Source: Puccinellia tenuiflora (lineage: Eukaryota > Streptophyta > Magnoliopsida > Poales > Poaceae). Taken from it: a stretch of 64,000 bases of DNA. The position numbers and the translations under genes are program-made. The stretch covers positions 2,428,549 to 2,492,548 of the forward strand of contig QRDG01000395.1 in assembly GCA_012064385.1 (NCBI GenBank), given 5' to 3'. Of this stretch, positions 43,501-53,841 are shown piece by piece (the stretch's first letter is position 1; each line of letters begins with the position of its first letter). A model generated the notes under the pieces. It had not been told where the DNA came from. It searched no databases and worked only from the letters and a program-made list of their open reading frames with translations.

Positions 43501-45207
43501 GACGCTAACCAATTGTGCCATTTTGTTTTATTTACTCAACCTGTGGCTGCTACTAGCCGGAGGCATCTCCATCCTCGCCCGGTTGATTTTGTTATTCCAT
43601 TTTACTCAACCTGTGGCTGTCACTGGTCGGAGGAATCTCCACCCTCGCCCGGTTGAATTGTTCCTTTATTTTTCTTTATCAGCCTGAGGTGGCATCACGT
43701 TGCCTGGTTGACTTTACTTTACCTCACTGAACTGCTATGTGATTATTTTATGCTCATGTATATCTTGTGGACTAACGTCTGTTGTTGTCTTGTGGTTGGA
43801 ATTGTGGTTGAAAGAAACTGGATTAAACGAACCATCCCTCCAAACTTCGATAGGGTCAGTCCATAGTGCCACTAATCTGAACATCGAAAGCACTAGCACT
43901 GTCGCCCGAATGGGAGAGCCATAGCCTATGTAACCTATCAAGCCTCCTTTGATGCTACCCACTTGGCAAGTCTAGTCGTATACTGCATAGTTGTGGTCGG
44001 GGCTAGTCTTATGAAGGTTCCGGAGCTAGGCGTCGCTCATGAGTCGGGGACGTGCCGGATTCACTTCGTCATAAGACATAGAGTTGTGTCGGTAGCTATA
44101 CAGGGAGTGTCTTGGTAGCGTGAAAGGTTATGTAAGTGTATCTTGTTGAGTTTGACTTAAGGATGATATCCTAAAGTGCCAGCTTTGTATGGTGCATTTA
44201 GATGGGTGGTAACTGCAACCTCTCGAGAGTGTGTCAACTAGCAGCTAGCCTTGTTCCTAGGTTATGGAACAGTTCAGTGTCGGTCACACTATTGTCCTTT
44301 GTCGAGTCCGGAGGTTAAACTTAAGTTAGGTTTGAAAGGAAGATGAACAACCTGAATTACAATAGGCTGATGCAGGGAATGTTACTTGAGTCGTGGAAGG
44401 TTATCCGTGTTTGGGGTGACGGTGTGATCGTTGGGAGCCTAGAGTTAGGCCCGAGCCAACGTCAGTCGTGCATGCCCCGAGCAGAGATATGAGGCCAGTG
44501 GGCCTAGCAGTTTGACCGAGGTGGTAAGGCCGTTGGGCCTAGTTGTGATGACAGGTGATGTTAAAATATTTGGTACCAATGGGTACATCCGTCACTCATC
44601 ACAGGTAAGTTCTTGTGTGATCTCCGATACACGATCCAACCCCACCTGGCTTGGACTCTGTACTGGTGATACCCCCGTTGTTTGCTTATGCCCTGGTTTG
44701 TTGTGCTACCTCATTGTTACCTACTTGGACTGCTGTAAGTAGACACTTGCCATGTTTAGATTATTATTATTATTGATGGTTACGTGTTGCCTGAATTGCT
44801 TGACTGTTCATGTGTTGTGGTTATTTTCTTGCGAGTATGTCATTGTACTCAAACTGGCTTTTCATGTGGCCAGACGTTGAGAGGATTCATCTTCTACCAT
44901 AGCAAGGAGATGGAGCAAGAGCGTGCTAGGATCAGTAGCCCAGCCAGATGCCTATGGAATGGAGTCCCTCCAAGCCGTTGCTGTATCTATGTCTTCCGCT
45001 GCCAGTTAAACTCTGTCCCATGCCATACATGGCCTTGATAATTTTTCATGCCTTTACGGCCATGTAAAACCATTTGTAGCCATTTGGGCCTGATTGTGTA
45101 ATGATATTTCTGCTATGTTGCATTGTCGTAACGTGCGTCCGGATATCCTGGGCTGGCGCACGGGGCGACCGCCTCTCTGGCGATATGTGTCAGAGGGGGG
45201 TGCCACA
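40565..45207 (+). mobile_element. 3' LTR of Sukkula-like LARD W (4.64 kb)
   Basis: Starts TGTAACACCCCAAAAATTCG, ends gggtgccaca, and is followed by the duplication GTCCA (45208-45212). Very similar to the 5' LTR. TATA box intact (tataaagg, 41961-41968). LTR-internal-LTR with a perfect five-base target-site duplication shows a complete insertion of 12,266 bp. Confidence 0.95.
41961..41968 (+). promoter_or_regulatory. TATA box of the W 3' LTR
   Basis: tataaagg. The 5' LTR, which should drive the element, has lost it. Confidence 0.55.
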
Positions 45208-46207
45208 GTCCATCGCCACAAGGAGAGAGCTTGGACTTCCTTTCATCCGGGAAGCAGTCATTGCGAAGATGTAGCCACACAAGATCACCTTCTTCGAAGA
45301 CCATGGGTTTCTTCAACTTGTTGACCTTGGCGGCTTGGTGAGAGTTGTGCATCTCCAAAGTAGCTCTAGTGGGCTCATGGAGTGTCTTCATGTAGTCGGT
45401 TCTCTTGTCGAGGTCCATGTTCGTGCGCTCGTGTAGAGGTAGTGGAAGTAGATCGAGCGTAGTTCTTGGATTGAAGCCGTAGACGATCTCGAACGGGCTC
45501 CTCTTTGAGGATGATTGCATTGCGCGATTGTAGGTGAACTCGGCATGCAGTATGCATTCCTTCGAACCCTTGAGATGTGGCTTGATCAAAGCGCGGAGGA
45601 GGGTAGAGAGGCTACGATTCACCACTTTGGTTTGTCTGTCGGTTTGCGGATGTTATTAGATGGAGAAGAGGAGCTTGATTCCTAGCTTGGACATCAATGC
45701 CTTCCAAAAGTAGCTTGTGAATTTGACATCACGGTCCGAAACAATGGTCTTTGGCACTCCATGCAGGCAAACGATTTTCCTGAAGAACAAAGTTGCAATG
45801 TGTGAAGCATCGTTTGTTCTATTGCAAGGAATAAAATGTGCCATTTTAGAGAATCGATCGACAACAACAAATATGGAATATTTGCCATTTTTTGTTGGTG
45901 GTAGCCCTAACCCAAAGTCCATGCTAATGTCGGTCCAAGGAGCATATGGAATAGGAAGAGGAACATAAAGACCATGAGATTGGGACGTAGACTTAGCTTT
46001 GAGGCATGTTGGGCATCGGCGCACTAGGCGTTCCACATCACGGTACATCCGAGGCCAAAAGTAGTTCGTAGAGAGCATGGCGTAAGTCTTTTCACGTCCA
46101 AAATGTCCCATGAGGCCGCCTCCATGAGATTCCTTCAAAAGAAACAAGCAAAACGAAGACTCGGGGATACAAAGTTTGTTAGCCTTAAACAAGAAACCCT
46201 TGTGCAA
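45208..46207 (-). pseudogene. Integrase of Gypsy element V
   Basis: Minus strand. The zinc-binding part is followed by RRCPTCLKAKS, then the catalytic core with DISMDFGLGLP (first Asp) and IVSDRDVKF (second Asp). The frame then meets two consecutive stops (about 45652-45657) just before the segment QTDRQTKVVNR, in which the third catalytic Glu (normally QTDGQTEVVNR) is Lys. The C-terminal domain runs to 45208, where W interrupts it. Integrase inserts element cDNA into chromosomes. This copy cannot be active. Confidence 0.9.
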
Positions 46208-46731
46208 GTAGAAATCATCAAAACCTTTGTCACTTGAGCATTTGGGAAGATGGGACCACAGAAAGGGTCGGAAGCATAGAAATCTTTAATTTCATCAAGC
46301 CCTAAAACATTTATTTCAAGTTGTGTGAGTAAAATCATCTTGCAGGAAAGAGCATCCATGACTAAATTGTCCTTGCCTTTCTTGTACTTCATGACATAGG
46401 GAAAAAACTCAATGAATTCCACCCATTCTGTATGCCTTTTGTTCAAATTGGCTTGGGTTTTCAAATATTTCAACGATTCATGATCTTAATGAATAACAAA
46501 CTCTTTGGGCCAAAGGTAGTGTTGCCAAACCTCCAAGACACATACTAAGGCATATAACTCATTGTCGTAAATTGGGTAGTTTAGGCGAGCACCATCAAGC
46601 TTTTCGCTATGGAAGGCTATGGGACGTCCACATTGCATGAGCACGCCATTGATGCCAAGGCCACTAGAATCACATTCTAGTTCGAAGGTTTTCGAGAAAT
46701 CCAGCAAAGCAAGTAAAGGAGCCTTGGTCAA
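46208..46731 (-). pseudogene. RNase H region of element V
   Basis: Contains ELECDSSGLGINGVL and PIAFHSEKL, then YDNELYALV, the typical Gypsy RNase H motifs (Asp and Glu present), then a stop near 46484 and the segment KGKDNLVMDALS. It would degrade RNA in the RNA-DNA hybrid during reverse transcription. Multiple stops separate it from RT and integrase. Confidence 0.85.
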
Positions 46732-46743
46732 TCTCTTCTTGAG

Positions 46744-47825
46744 TTAATTGAAAGCCGATTCTTGTGCATTGCCCCAAACAAAGGGTACATTCTTTTTGGT
46801 AAGCTCATTTAAAGGGCAAGAAAGGGTGCTAAAATCTTTCACAAATCCACGGTAGAAACTAAATAGGCCAAGACCGCTATGGAGTTGGTCGAGAAATGTA
46901 GGAGTTGGCCAATTTGTGATTGCCTCAATTTTAGAGGTATCAACTTCAATCCCTTTGGACGAGACCACATATCTCAAAAACACTAGCGTATCGGTGCAAA
47001 ATGTGCATTTCTTGAGGTTGGCAAAAAGCAAAGCATCACGAAGGGCCAACAAAACTTGTTTCACATGGTTGACATGTTCATGCAAAGATTTGCTATAAAC
47101 AAGAATGTCATCAAAGTAAACAACCACGAACTTGCCAATGAAAGTGCGCAAGACGTGATTCATAAGAAGCATAAAGTAGAAGGAGCATTGGAGAGGCCAA
47201 AGGGCATCACAAGCCATTCATAAAGACCAAGTTTAGTTTTGAAAGCCATTTTCCATTCATCGCGTTCATGCATCTGAATTTGGTGGTAGCCACTCTTCAA
47301 ATCAATCTTTGAGAAAATAGTGGCACCACTAAGCTCATCCAACATGTCATCAAGGCGAGGGATGGGGTGTCGATACCTCACTGTGATATTGTTGCTGGGA
47401 CAACAATCCATGCACATGCGCAAGGTGTTGTCTTGCTTGGGGACGAGGATGATCGACACGGCGCACAGACTCGAGCTTTCACGTACATGTCCCTTCGCGA
47501 GGAGGTCTTGAATTTTGCGCTCAATCTTCTTTGTTTCCTTGGGGTTGGTGTGGTAGGGCGCTCTATTGGGAAGAGGGGCATCGGGAATGAGATCGATGCG
47601 GTGCTCAATCCCACGTAGAGGAGGTAGTCCGGGAGGTAGCTCATCCGGAAAGACATCGCCAAATTGCTGCAAAAGAGACATCATTGAGGGAGCAATTTGG
47701 GTTAGGTCGTTAGTGTCTTTCCCATCTCCTTTGCACAAGAGTACAAAATGGAGAATGGATGGGTTTGCTCTCACTTCCCTCATCTCACTTTTGGTGGCTA
47801 TCAAAACTACACCATGGGTAACTAA
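46744..47825 (-). pseudogene. Reverse transcriptase region of element V
   Basis: Minus strand from IATKSEMREV through FPDELPPGLPPLRGIEH, the RT core with SKIDLKSGYHQI and MPFGLSNAPST, a frameshift near 47170-47215, then the catalytic YFDDILVYS box. The conserved RMCVDCRxxN segment is altered. The pol frame begins only after the U insertion at 47826, and the gag and protease of V must lie beyond the U/Y/T insertions or outside the window. Confidence 0.9.
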
Positions 47826-48524
47826 TGTAATCTGGGGATCCCGATCTTTCGATGAGAGAGGATAACTACGATTTCTGCAGGATTTGACTCTCACGATTCG
47901 TCTACCAACCGTATAGGGAAAACCGTACACGACTGATATCCACAGCAATCGCTGAACCAACTCCAAGATGTTATCAACCGAGCCAACGACGCGATCAACC
48001 TGTCCATGAAGGACTTTTCCTGCATGTAAATCGAAGAACAAGCAAGAAAATAATAGCGTAAGCAATCTGAAATTGCGGATATTCTAGATGAACAATAATC
48101 TCAAAAAGATGAAAGTTGAGGTTCCGATAGGATGTCTGGACGGTCGCACTAGCCGCTACGAGCGTAGACAAATAAAAGTAGCAAAGGGGCTAAACTTTCT
48201 CTAAACAAAACCTAAGTAAAAACCCTAGATTGAAGTCTCTATTTATTGGCGGCCGGCCAGCCGGAAACGCTTTAGATGTGTACACGTATTGGCCTTGGGC
48301 TGCCTCCTTGCTTTCATGTTGAATTGGTCCTGGTACATGCGTGACTTGCATGGCTTGGGGCACACCCACATGCATGACTGCACTTCACGTTAATGATCTC
48401 CATGGATGGCATGATATCCTAGTTGTCCTCTTGCTTGTACTTGCTCACGTACATCTCCAACCCAAATACGGTATACGTAGTAGTTATAGATTCAGTCGTA
48501 TCCGAGACATTCATGTCCTCATCA
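47826..48524 (-). mobile_element. 3' LTR of gag-protease element U
   Basis: The inner boundary (minus strand end ...ccccagattaca) is proved by the identical LTR end followed by a primer-binding site at 59359-59372. The other boundary is placed at 48524 after a purine tract aatgaagggagga, giving about 700 bp. TATA-like aataaatag (minus) lies at about 48239-48247. The left flank ACTAA should be the target-site duplication, but the right partner is outside the window. Confidence 0.75.
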
Positions 48525-50668
48525 TCCTCCCTTCATTGAAAACAAAGTTGTCCTCGACTTTCAACGACCTGAAAGCCATCAAACAGCAAAGCAAAATGGG
48601 GTGCAGCATACACATTCTCTTGTGGAGACATTACCTCATGTGACTTAGAAAAACGATTTATATTAATCGTGTCCAAATCAGAAGGTGAAACCCATGAAGT
48701 ATAAAATTCAGAATTTATAGCAAGCATACTATGTTTTGTCTCTAAATAGTTTGTACGAGTTTCTTGCTCAGTTTTAGTCTCACTTTCCTCCCCTTTATCC
48801 TTTTCTTTTGATTTATCAATGTTTACTATTTCATCAGGAGTCATAGGCAACAAGTTAATTGTTTTTCCTTCAAACATAAGAGTATATGAATTCGTTCTAC
48901 CATGATGGATAATACTATTATCATATTGCCAAGGTCGACCCAATAGCAAGGAACATGCTTTGCATAGGTACGACATCGCAATCAACATAATCATGATAGG
49001 AACCAATTGTAAAATGTACTCTGACGCGACGTGTTACCTTCAACTTACCACATTCGTTGAGCCATTGGATGTAATATGGACGGGGGTGTCGTGTAGTTGT
49101 GAGACACAGCTTCTCCACCATATCTATACTTGCCAAGTTATTGCAGCTTCCCCCATCAATGATTACACGAACTGAATGGTCTTTAACGACAAATTTCATT
49201 TGAAAAATATTATGACGTTGATGGGATTCAGTATGCCCCTCCTGTGCACTTGGCACATGCATGGTGACAAGACTTGGGTATTTATTCGCCATATAAGCAT
49301 CACAATGTATTTCCTCCGGATCATCAGCATCGCCTGCCTGCGGGATTAGTGGAAAGCATAGCATATGTATCTTCATCCAAATCACTAGCGGAAGAGTACT
49401 CACCATTTTCCTGCACGATTAGAACTCTCTTATTTGGGCATTCCTTTTTTAATGTGACCGCGCCCACCGCAACCATGGCATAATACGTCCCTTGTGCGTC
49501 CCGTGGAGGCGGTCGAATAAGAACTCTTCGCCGGTTCTAGAGAAGCATCTGACACTTATGCCGGTGATTTTGTGGTTGAACATGTACCGTTGTGGGAGAC
49601 AGTCGGTGTAGACTCACGAACTAATGGAACAGTAGGAGTGTGTCTCCATGATGTGCTACGACCTGCAGAATAATTTCCTCGTCCATTGGTTTGTTGTCCC
49701 TGCACTTATCTTTCAGCTTTACAAGCAAAATGGAACAAACGAGTGATAAAATTGTAATCTTTATAGTCCAATATATCTTGTATTTCATGATTCAAACCAC
49801 CTAAAAATCTAGCCATCATAGCATCTTCCGTTTCAACTAATCCACAATGCATTAAGCCAGTTTGTAGTTCTTGATAATAATCCTCTACAGTTTTATTGTC
49901 TTGTTTTAAACGTGTTAATTCATTCAGTTTATCACGAGCATAATATGAAGGAACAAAACGTTGTCGCATAGCCCTTTTTGAAGTATCCCAAGTAGTAGGT
50001 ATATTATTCTCATTAACACGACAATACTCACTCCACAAAATAGAAGCAAAATTTGTAAACTCACTAGTAGCAGTTTTAACTCTTTGATTTTCAGGAATAA
50101 CATGACATGCAAATTTTTGTTCAACTGAAAGTTCCCAATCAAGGTAATCATCAGGATTATATTTACCATTAAAAGTAGGGATTGTTAATTTAATTTTAGC
50201 ATTAGAGTGATCAATGCCTCGAACCTCATGGCGATCTCTTCCCATACCTTGGCGGTTGAAGCGCAATTGTCGATGAGCACGACCGTTGTTATGGTTAACG
50301 TGATGGTCATCCTCGATGTCATCGGCATAATCCTCGCAGTTGTCTCCTTGTTCATCTTGGTTACTACCGGCCGCCGCTGTAGCAGGGTGTCGTGGATCAC
50401 CAAAAGCCACACGCTGAGCTCATGAAGCAGTGGGACCACCGGTGGAGTTCCGAGTAGCAGCTATGTTGTCGACGGGAGGTGCAACTCGCAACTTGTCAAG
50501 GCGTGCCAAGATATCTTGGAGGTGTGTGTTGGACGCAGCTTGGGCATTTTCAATGGCCTTGAGTCTCTCTTTAGTCGCGATCTGGGCACCCTCAAGTTGA
50601 GCAAGACGCTCGTTGGTGACCTTCACGTCCTCGGTGAGGCCCTCAAGTGTAAGCGCATCCCCTGACAT
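48525..50668 (-). pseudogene. Gag-protease of element U, no RT or integrase
   Basis: ATG at 50668 (MSGDALTLEGL). A short coiled-coil start is followed by a stop near 50421, then a full Gag core (IPTFNGKYNPDDYLDWE ... MRQRFVPSYYARDKLNEL ... TVEDYYQELQ). A CCHC zinc knuckle (CHGCGGRGHIKK) at about 49450-49490 carries an extra base that shifts the frame. Next comes the protease segment with IIDGGSCNNLAS and, after another frameshift, LLLGRPWQYD. The frame then closes (about 48520) and the LTR begins, so RT, RNase H and integrase were never part of this copy. It is related to, and inserted in, the autonomous-type element V. Confidence 0.8.
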
Positions 50669-51019
50669 GGTTAGCACAAAGAGAAAAATACCACAATAGT
50701 ACAATCTCTCTCAACTACTAGGACGTGGTGGGGGAAAAAATCACACAAAAAATTAGATTTACGTCAAATTTTTACTTTTTCTTACCAATGGTACAGGTGG
50801 CAAACGGCACACTGGTGTTGGCTTCAAACTATCAATGGAGATTGGATGGAGCGATAACCAGGAATCAGTAATGTCAGACCCTGTAAACTGATTGGTAGAA
50901 AAAGTGTAGCTTGGGATGGTTTCTCAACTCATAATATAGTGGCACAATTTAGCAAAAAGCAATGCAAGCTGAATGATTGTTCAAACTCCTAACTAGTGCT
51001 GGCAGTCGACTAGAAAGAG
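50669..51019 (-). mobile_element. 5' leader of element U, gene-proximal part
   Basis: AT-rich leader with no coding frame, split from its other half (58446-59372) by element Y. The last five bases AAGAG are the Y target-site duplication. Confidence 0.7.
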
Positions 51020-51990
51020 TGTCGCAACAGTGGAACATGGGGTTCCCCTGTTACGGTCAAAGTGGGTCCATCGCACATGGGCCCACCAAGGAGGCACTCA
51101 AGGCCAAGGCACAAGACCGGCAGATGGGCCCCCCCATCTGCCCCACAGCGCCCCGACGCGCGCGACATTGACAACCAAGGCAAAAGACTCGGGGACCCTC
51201 TGGGGCACCCTCGACCCGGAAGCAGGCATGGAGGTCCCGGGACCCCGACGCCCGGCAGGAGGCCAGGCTCACCACCGGGAACCAACCTCCAGTGTGCAAA
51301 GAGGATAAGCTTGCCAGCCCTGGCTGGAAGCTCCTAGAAGACTTGGGCGCCAAGAAGATGGAGGCGCCAAGGGCGCCAAAGGGGGGCAGAGGCGGAAAAA
51401 CTGTCACCCTCTGTCCGCCCTCCCTGAAAAAGGTGGGCAACCTCACCTACCCCCTCTGAGAAGAATACTTGGACGAGAGGAGGCCACGTCGCCTCCTAAG
51501 GAGAACACGGAGGGGTTTTCCCGCCAAAACCCCTCCGGCCCCAAGGGTGCACCTGTGGTATCCCCTTAGCCTATAAAAGGAGGACCGAGGCACCCAAGGG
51601 AAGGGGGACAACAAGCTGGAAGTCGGAGGCTAGGCTAGATAGCACACAAGAGGAAGAGTAGTATAGGCGAGAGGTGATCTCCTCCGGGCCAGGATCTGCT
51701 CATCTTCAACCTCTAGCCAACACCTCCCGGGTTCTCACCCACGACCACCATTGTAAAGCTACACCATGATACACCTCTCAATCCAGACATGCAGGAGTAG
51801 GATTGTTAGCATCCGGGCGGCCCGAACCTGGGTAAACTCCTTGTGTCTCCGGGATGCTTGCTAGTACGTAGATCTTGAGCGTAGACGAAGCCCCTGGGTG
51901 GAAGATGTTACTCAGCCTCCTTCGCGCCCCATACCGAACCAAAAAAGGGGGTATCCTTTACTCCCGGTGTCCGTGATCCAAGACATGACA
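51020..51990 (+). mobile_element. 5' LTR of X-type Gypsy element Y
   Basis: TGTCGCAACAGTGGAACATG to caagacatgaca, 971 bp, preceded by AAGAG. TATA box ctataaaagg at 51571-51580. Confidence 0.95.
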
Positions 51991-51992
51991 TC

Positions 51993-52011
51993 TGGCGTGC
52001 CAGGTAGGAGG
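51993..52011 (+). other. Primer-binding site of Y
   Basis: tggcgtgccaggtaggagg, two bases after the LTR. Confidence 0.75.
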
Positions 52012-52026
52012 CGCAAGTGCTGATTT

Positions 52027-52190
52027 CTTCTTCATCGGCTTCATGTTCTTCGTCGAGATCTTCCTCAAGTTCTTCATCGGCTTCGTGTTCTACGTCGAGA
52101 CCTTCCTCAAGTTCTTCATCGGCTTGGTGTTCTTCGTCGAGATCTTCCTCAAGTTCTTCGTCGGCTTTGAGATCTTCGAGGAGATCTGCA
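52027..52190 (+). repeat. 42-bp tandem repeat in the leader of Y
   Basis: Units of ttcttcatcggcttcgtg continuing to the segment gagatcttcctcaag, about four units, shared with X. Open in all forward frames. In the frame of the following ORF they encode a hydrophobic Phe-rich repeat (FFIGFVFFVEIFLK). Confidence 0.9.
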
Positions 52191-52330
52191 TCAGATTCTC
52201 CGGATCTTTCGGCCAGATCTCCTTCAAGGTCATCGACAAGGTCTGCATCGACCTCAGGGTCATCGACAAGGTCTCCGTCAACCTCAGGGTCATCGACAGG
52301 GTCTGCGTCGACCTCAAGACTCCGGTAGGA

Positions 52331-53092
52331 ATGGCGCTGAAGAAGAAGGCCAAGTCCAGCGAGGAGTATCTGTGGTACCCGGGGCTTGGCTTCGACCCCG
52401 AGGAAGCTTCAGCGACGCCATCCACACAGTGTCTCGCTAGCGGAATTCGGTTCGTGCCCTCGGTGGCTCAGGCCGATGCAGCTGCCGGTGTGGGTTTGAC
52501 CCCGGGAAGCAGTACAGGCATTGACCTTCCTCTTTCCCCGCGGACGCGCGTGGTGAAGGAAGAAATCTGCTTGGAAACTTCCCCGTCGACTCTCCCCTTG
52601 GAGGGGGAGCGTCAGATTCAAGGTCAAGAAACTGAGGTCACAAGGGATGAACCATACGTGCCGCAAGAAGTCCTGCTCCCGTTGGGCGAAGATGGACAAC
52701 TGGGACCCTGGTGCTCGTTCCATCAATCCGACAAGCACAACACAGATGACTGCCGCGAACTCAAAAAGCGTCCAAGAAACGAGGGATGTTACATCTGTGG
52801 AGAGCTTGATCACCTCCGCGGTGATTGCCCTCTGAATTCAAAGCCAAAGAAAACCCCGAAGAAGAAGAAGTCATCAAGAACTGTTGCAGATGCTTCCACC
52901 CAAACCGACGACTTGCTTTCACCAGCAACGACCCCCATGGATACACCCGAGACTACCTCTGACTGGGATCGAACCTATTTCAACGAAGGTCAGCAAGAAT
53001 GGGATCTCCCAGGTCAGATGGTGAAAATACACCCGGGACCGAGTGAGCCGCCGCAAAAGTATCGGATTGCAAAGTGGTTGGCCTCCGGGTAA
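52331..53092 (+). CDS. Truncated Gag of Y, C-terminal zinc-finger part
   Basis: 253 aa from the first suitable ATG (MALKKKAKSS). The frame is open back to 52043 through the repeat array using a non-ATG start. Two metal-binding motifs are visible: Cys128-His131-His136-Cys141 and a CCHC knuckle Cys153-Cys156-His161-Cys166 (CYICGELDHLRGDC), followed by a Lys-rich stretch. This is the nucleocapsid end of a Tat-type Gag. The capsid-forming core seen partly in X is missing and no pol follows, so Y is non-autonomous and would need Gag-Pol from elsewhere. Confidence 0.7.
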   Translation: MALKKKAKSSEEYLWYPGLGFDPEEASATPSTQCLASGIRFVPSVAQADAAAGVGLTPGSSTGIDLPLSPRTRVVKEEICLETSPSTLPLEGERQIQGQETEVTRDEPYVPQEVLLPLGEDGQLGPWCSFHQSDKHNTDDCRELKKRPRNEGCYICGELDHLRGDCPLNSKPKKTPKKKKSSRTVADASTQTDDLLSPATTPMDTPETTSDWDRTYFNEGQQEWDLPGQMVKIHPGPSEPPQKYRIAKWLASG

Positions 53093-53841
53093 CAATAAAA
53101 AGGAGCCAGGAAGGGTCTCCGGACCGACAGAGCAAGAGTGTCATCAAGGCGGACGTGCCTTCAAGCGGCACTAGGAATGAAAGGGGTCTCCGGACCGGCA
53201 TCATAAGAATGTCAGCAAGTTGGACGTGCCCTCACGCGGCATCGGGAACATGAAGGTCTCAGGACCGGGACCACGGGCCCCAGCAATAAGGTCCTGCGCC
53301 AGTAAGGATGACTGGGCAGGCAGCTATTTCAGCAGGAGTCCCTAACCCTGCGGGTAACCGCAGGCAGGGCAGAGTTATGTCTTAAAAGTGGCATAGAGGA
53401 CCCGCTCTAGCGGCAGCGCGACGTAACAATTGCTGAAATAGCCCAAAGGAGGTCGACATTAAGCTAAGTATGACCGCACGGGCCTTTCCTTCGTTGCATC
53501 TCTTTTATGCATCTTGGCTAAGACGAAAGCGGGCGTTGTTTTGGGGTGGCGCCTCCGCGACTAAGCTGTCCGTTTCCCTCGGGCAGTGGAATCGTGGGAT
53601 GAGGTCCGTGCGGTCAAAAAACGATGGCTTCTTGGGGGGGGGATGCGCCCTGCGTCGGTGGCTCAGATCCGTCTGAGAGCCCACGGCTGGTTAGCTCTCA
53701 CGCTCATTAATCCTTCCCGAGAGCGTTAAGCCCCCACGGGTGCAATAAAATGGATAAAATCTGGGAAAGGTTATTTACATTCAGAAAGGTACAAAACATG
53801 CAAAACACAGTTCACATCTCCTGGTGTTACTCCATGTGCTT
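53093..53841 (+). mobile_element. Non-coding spacer of Y
   Basis: Between the gag remnant and the 3' end of the antisense gene. Repeated phrases (ggtctccggaccg ... gtcagcaag ... gacgtgcc) around 53110-53240. No coding frame supported. Confidence 0.6.
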
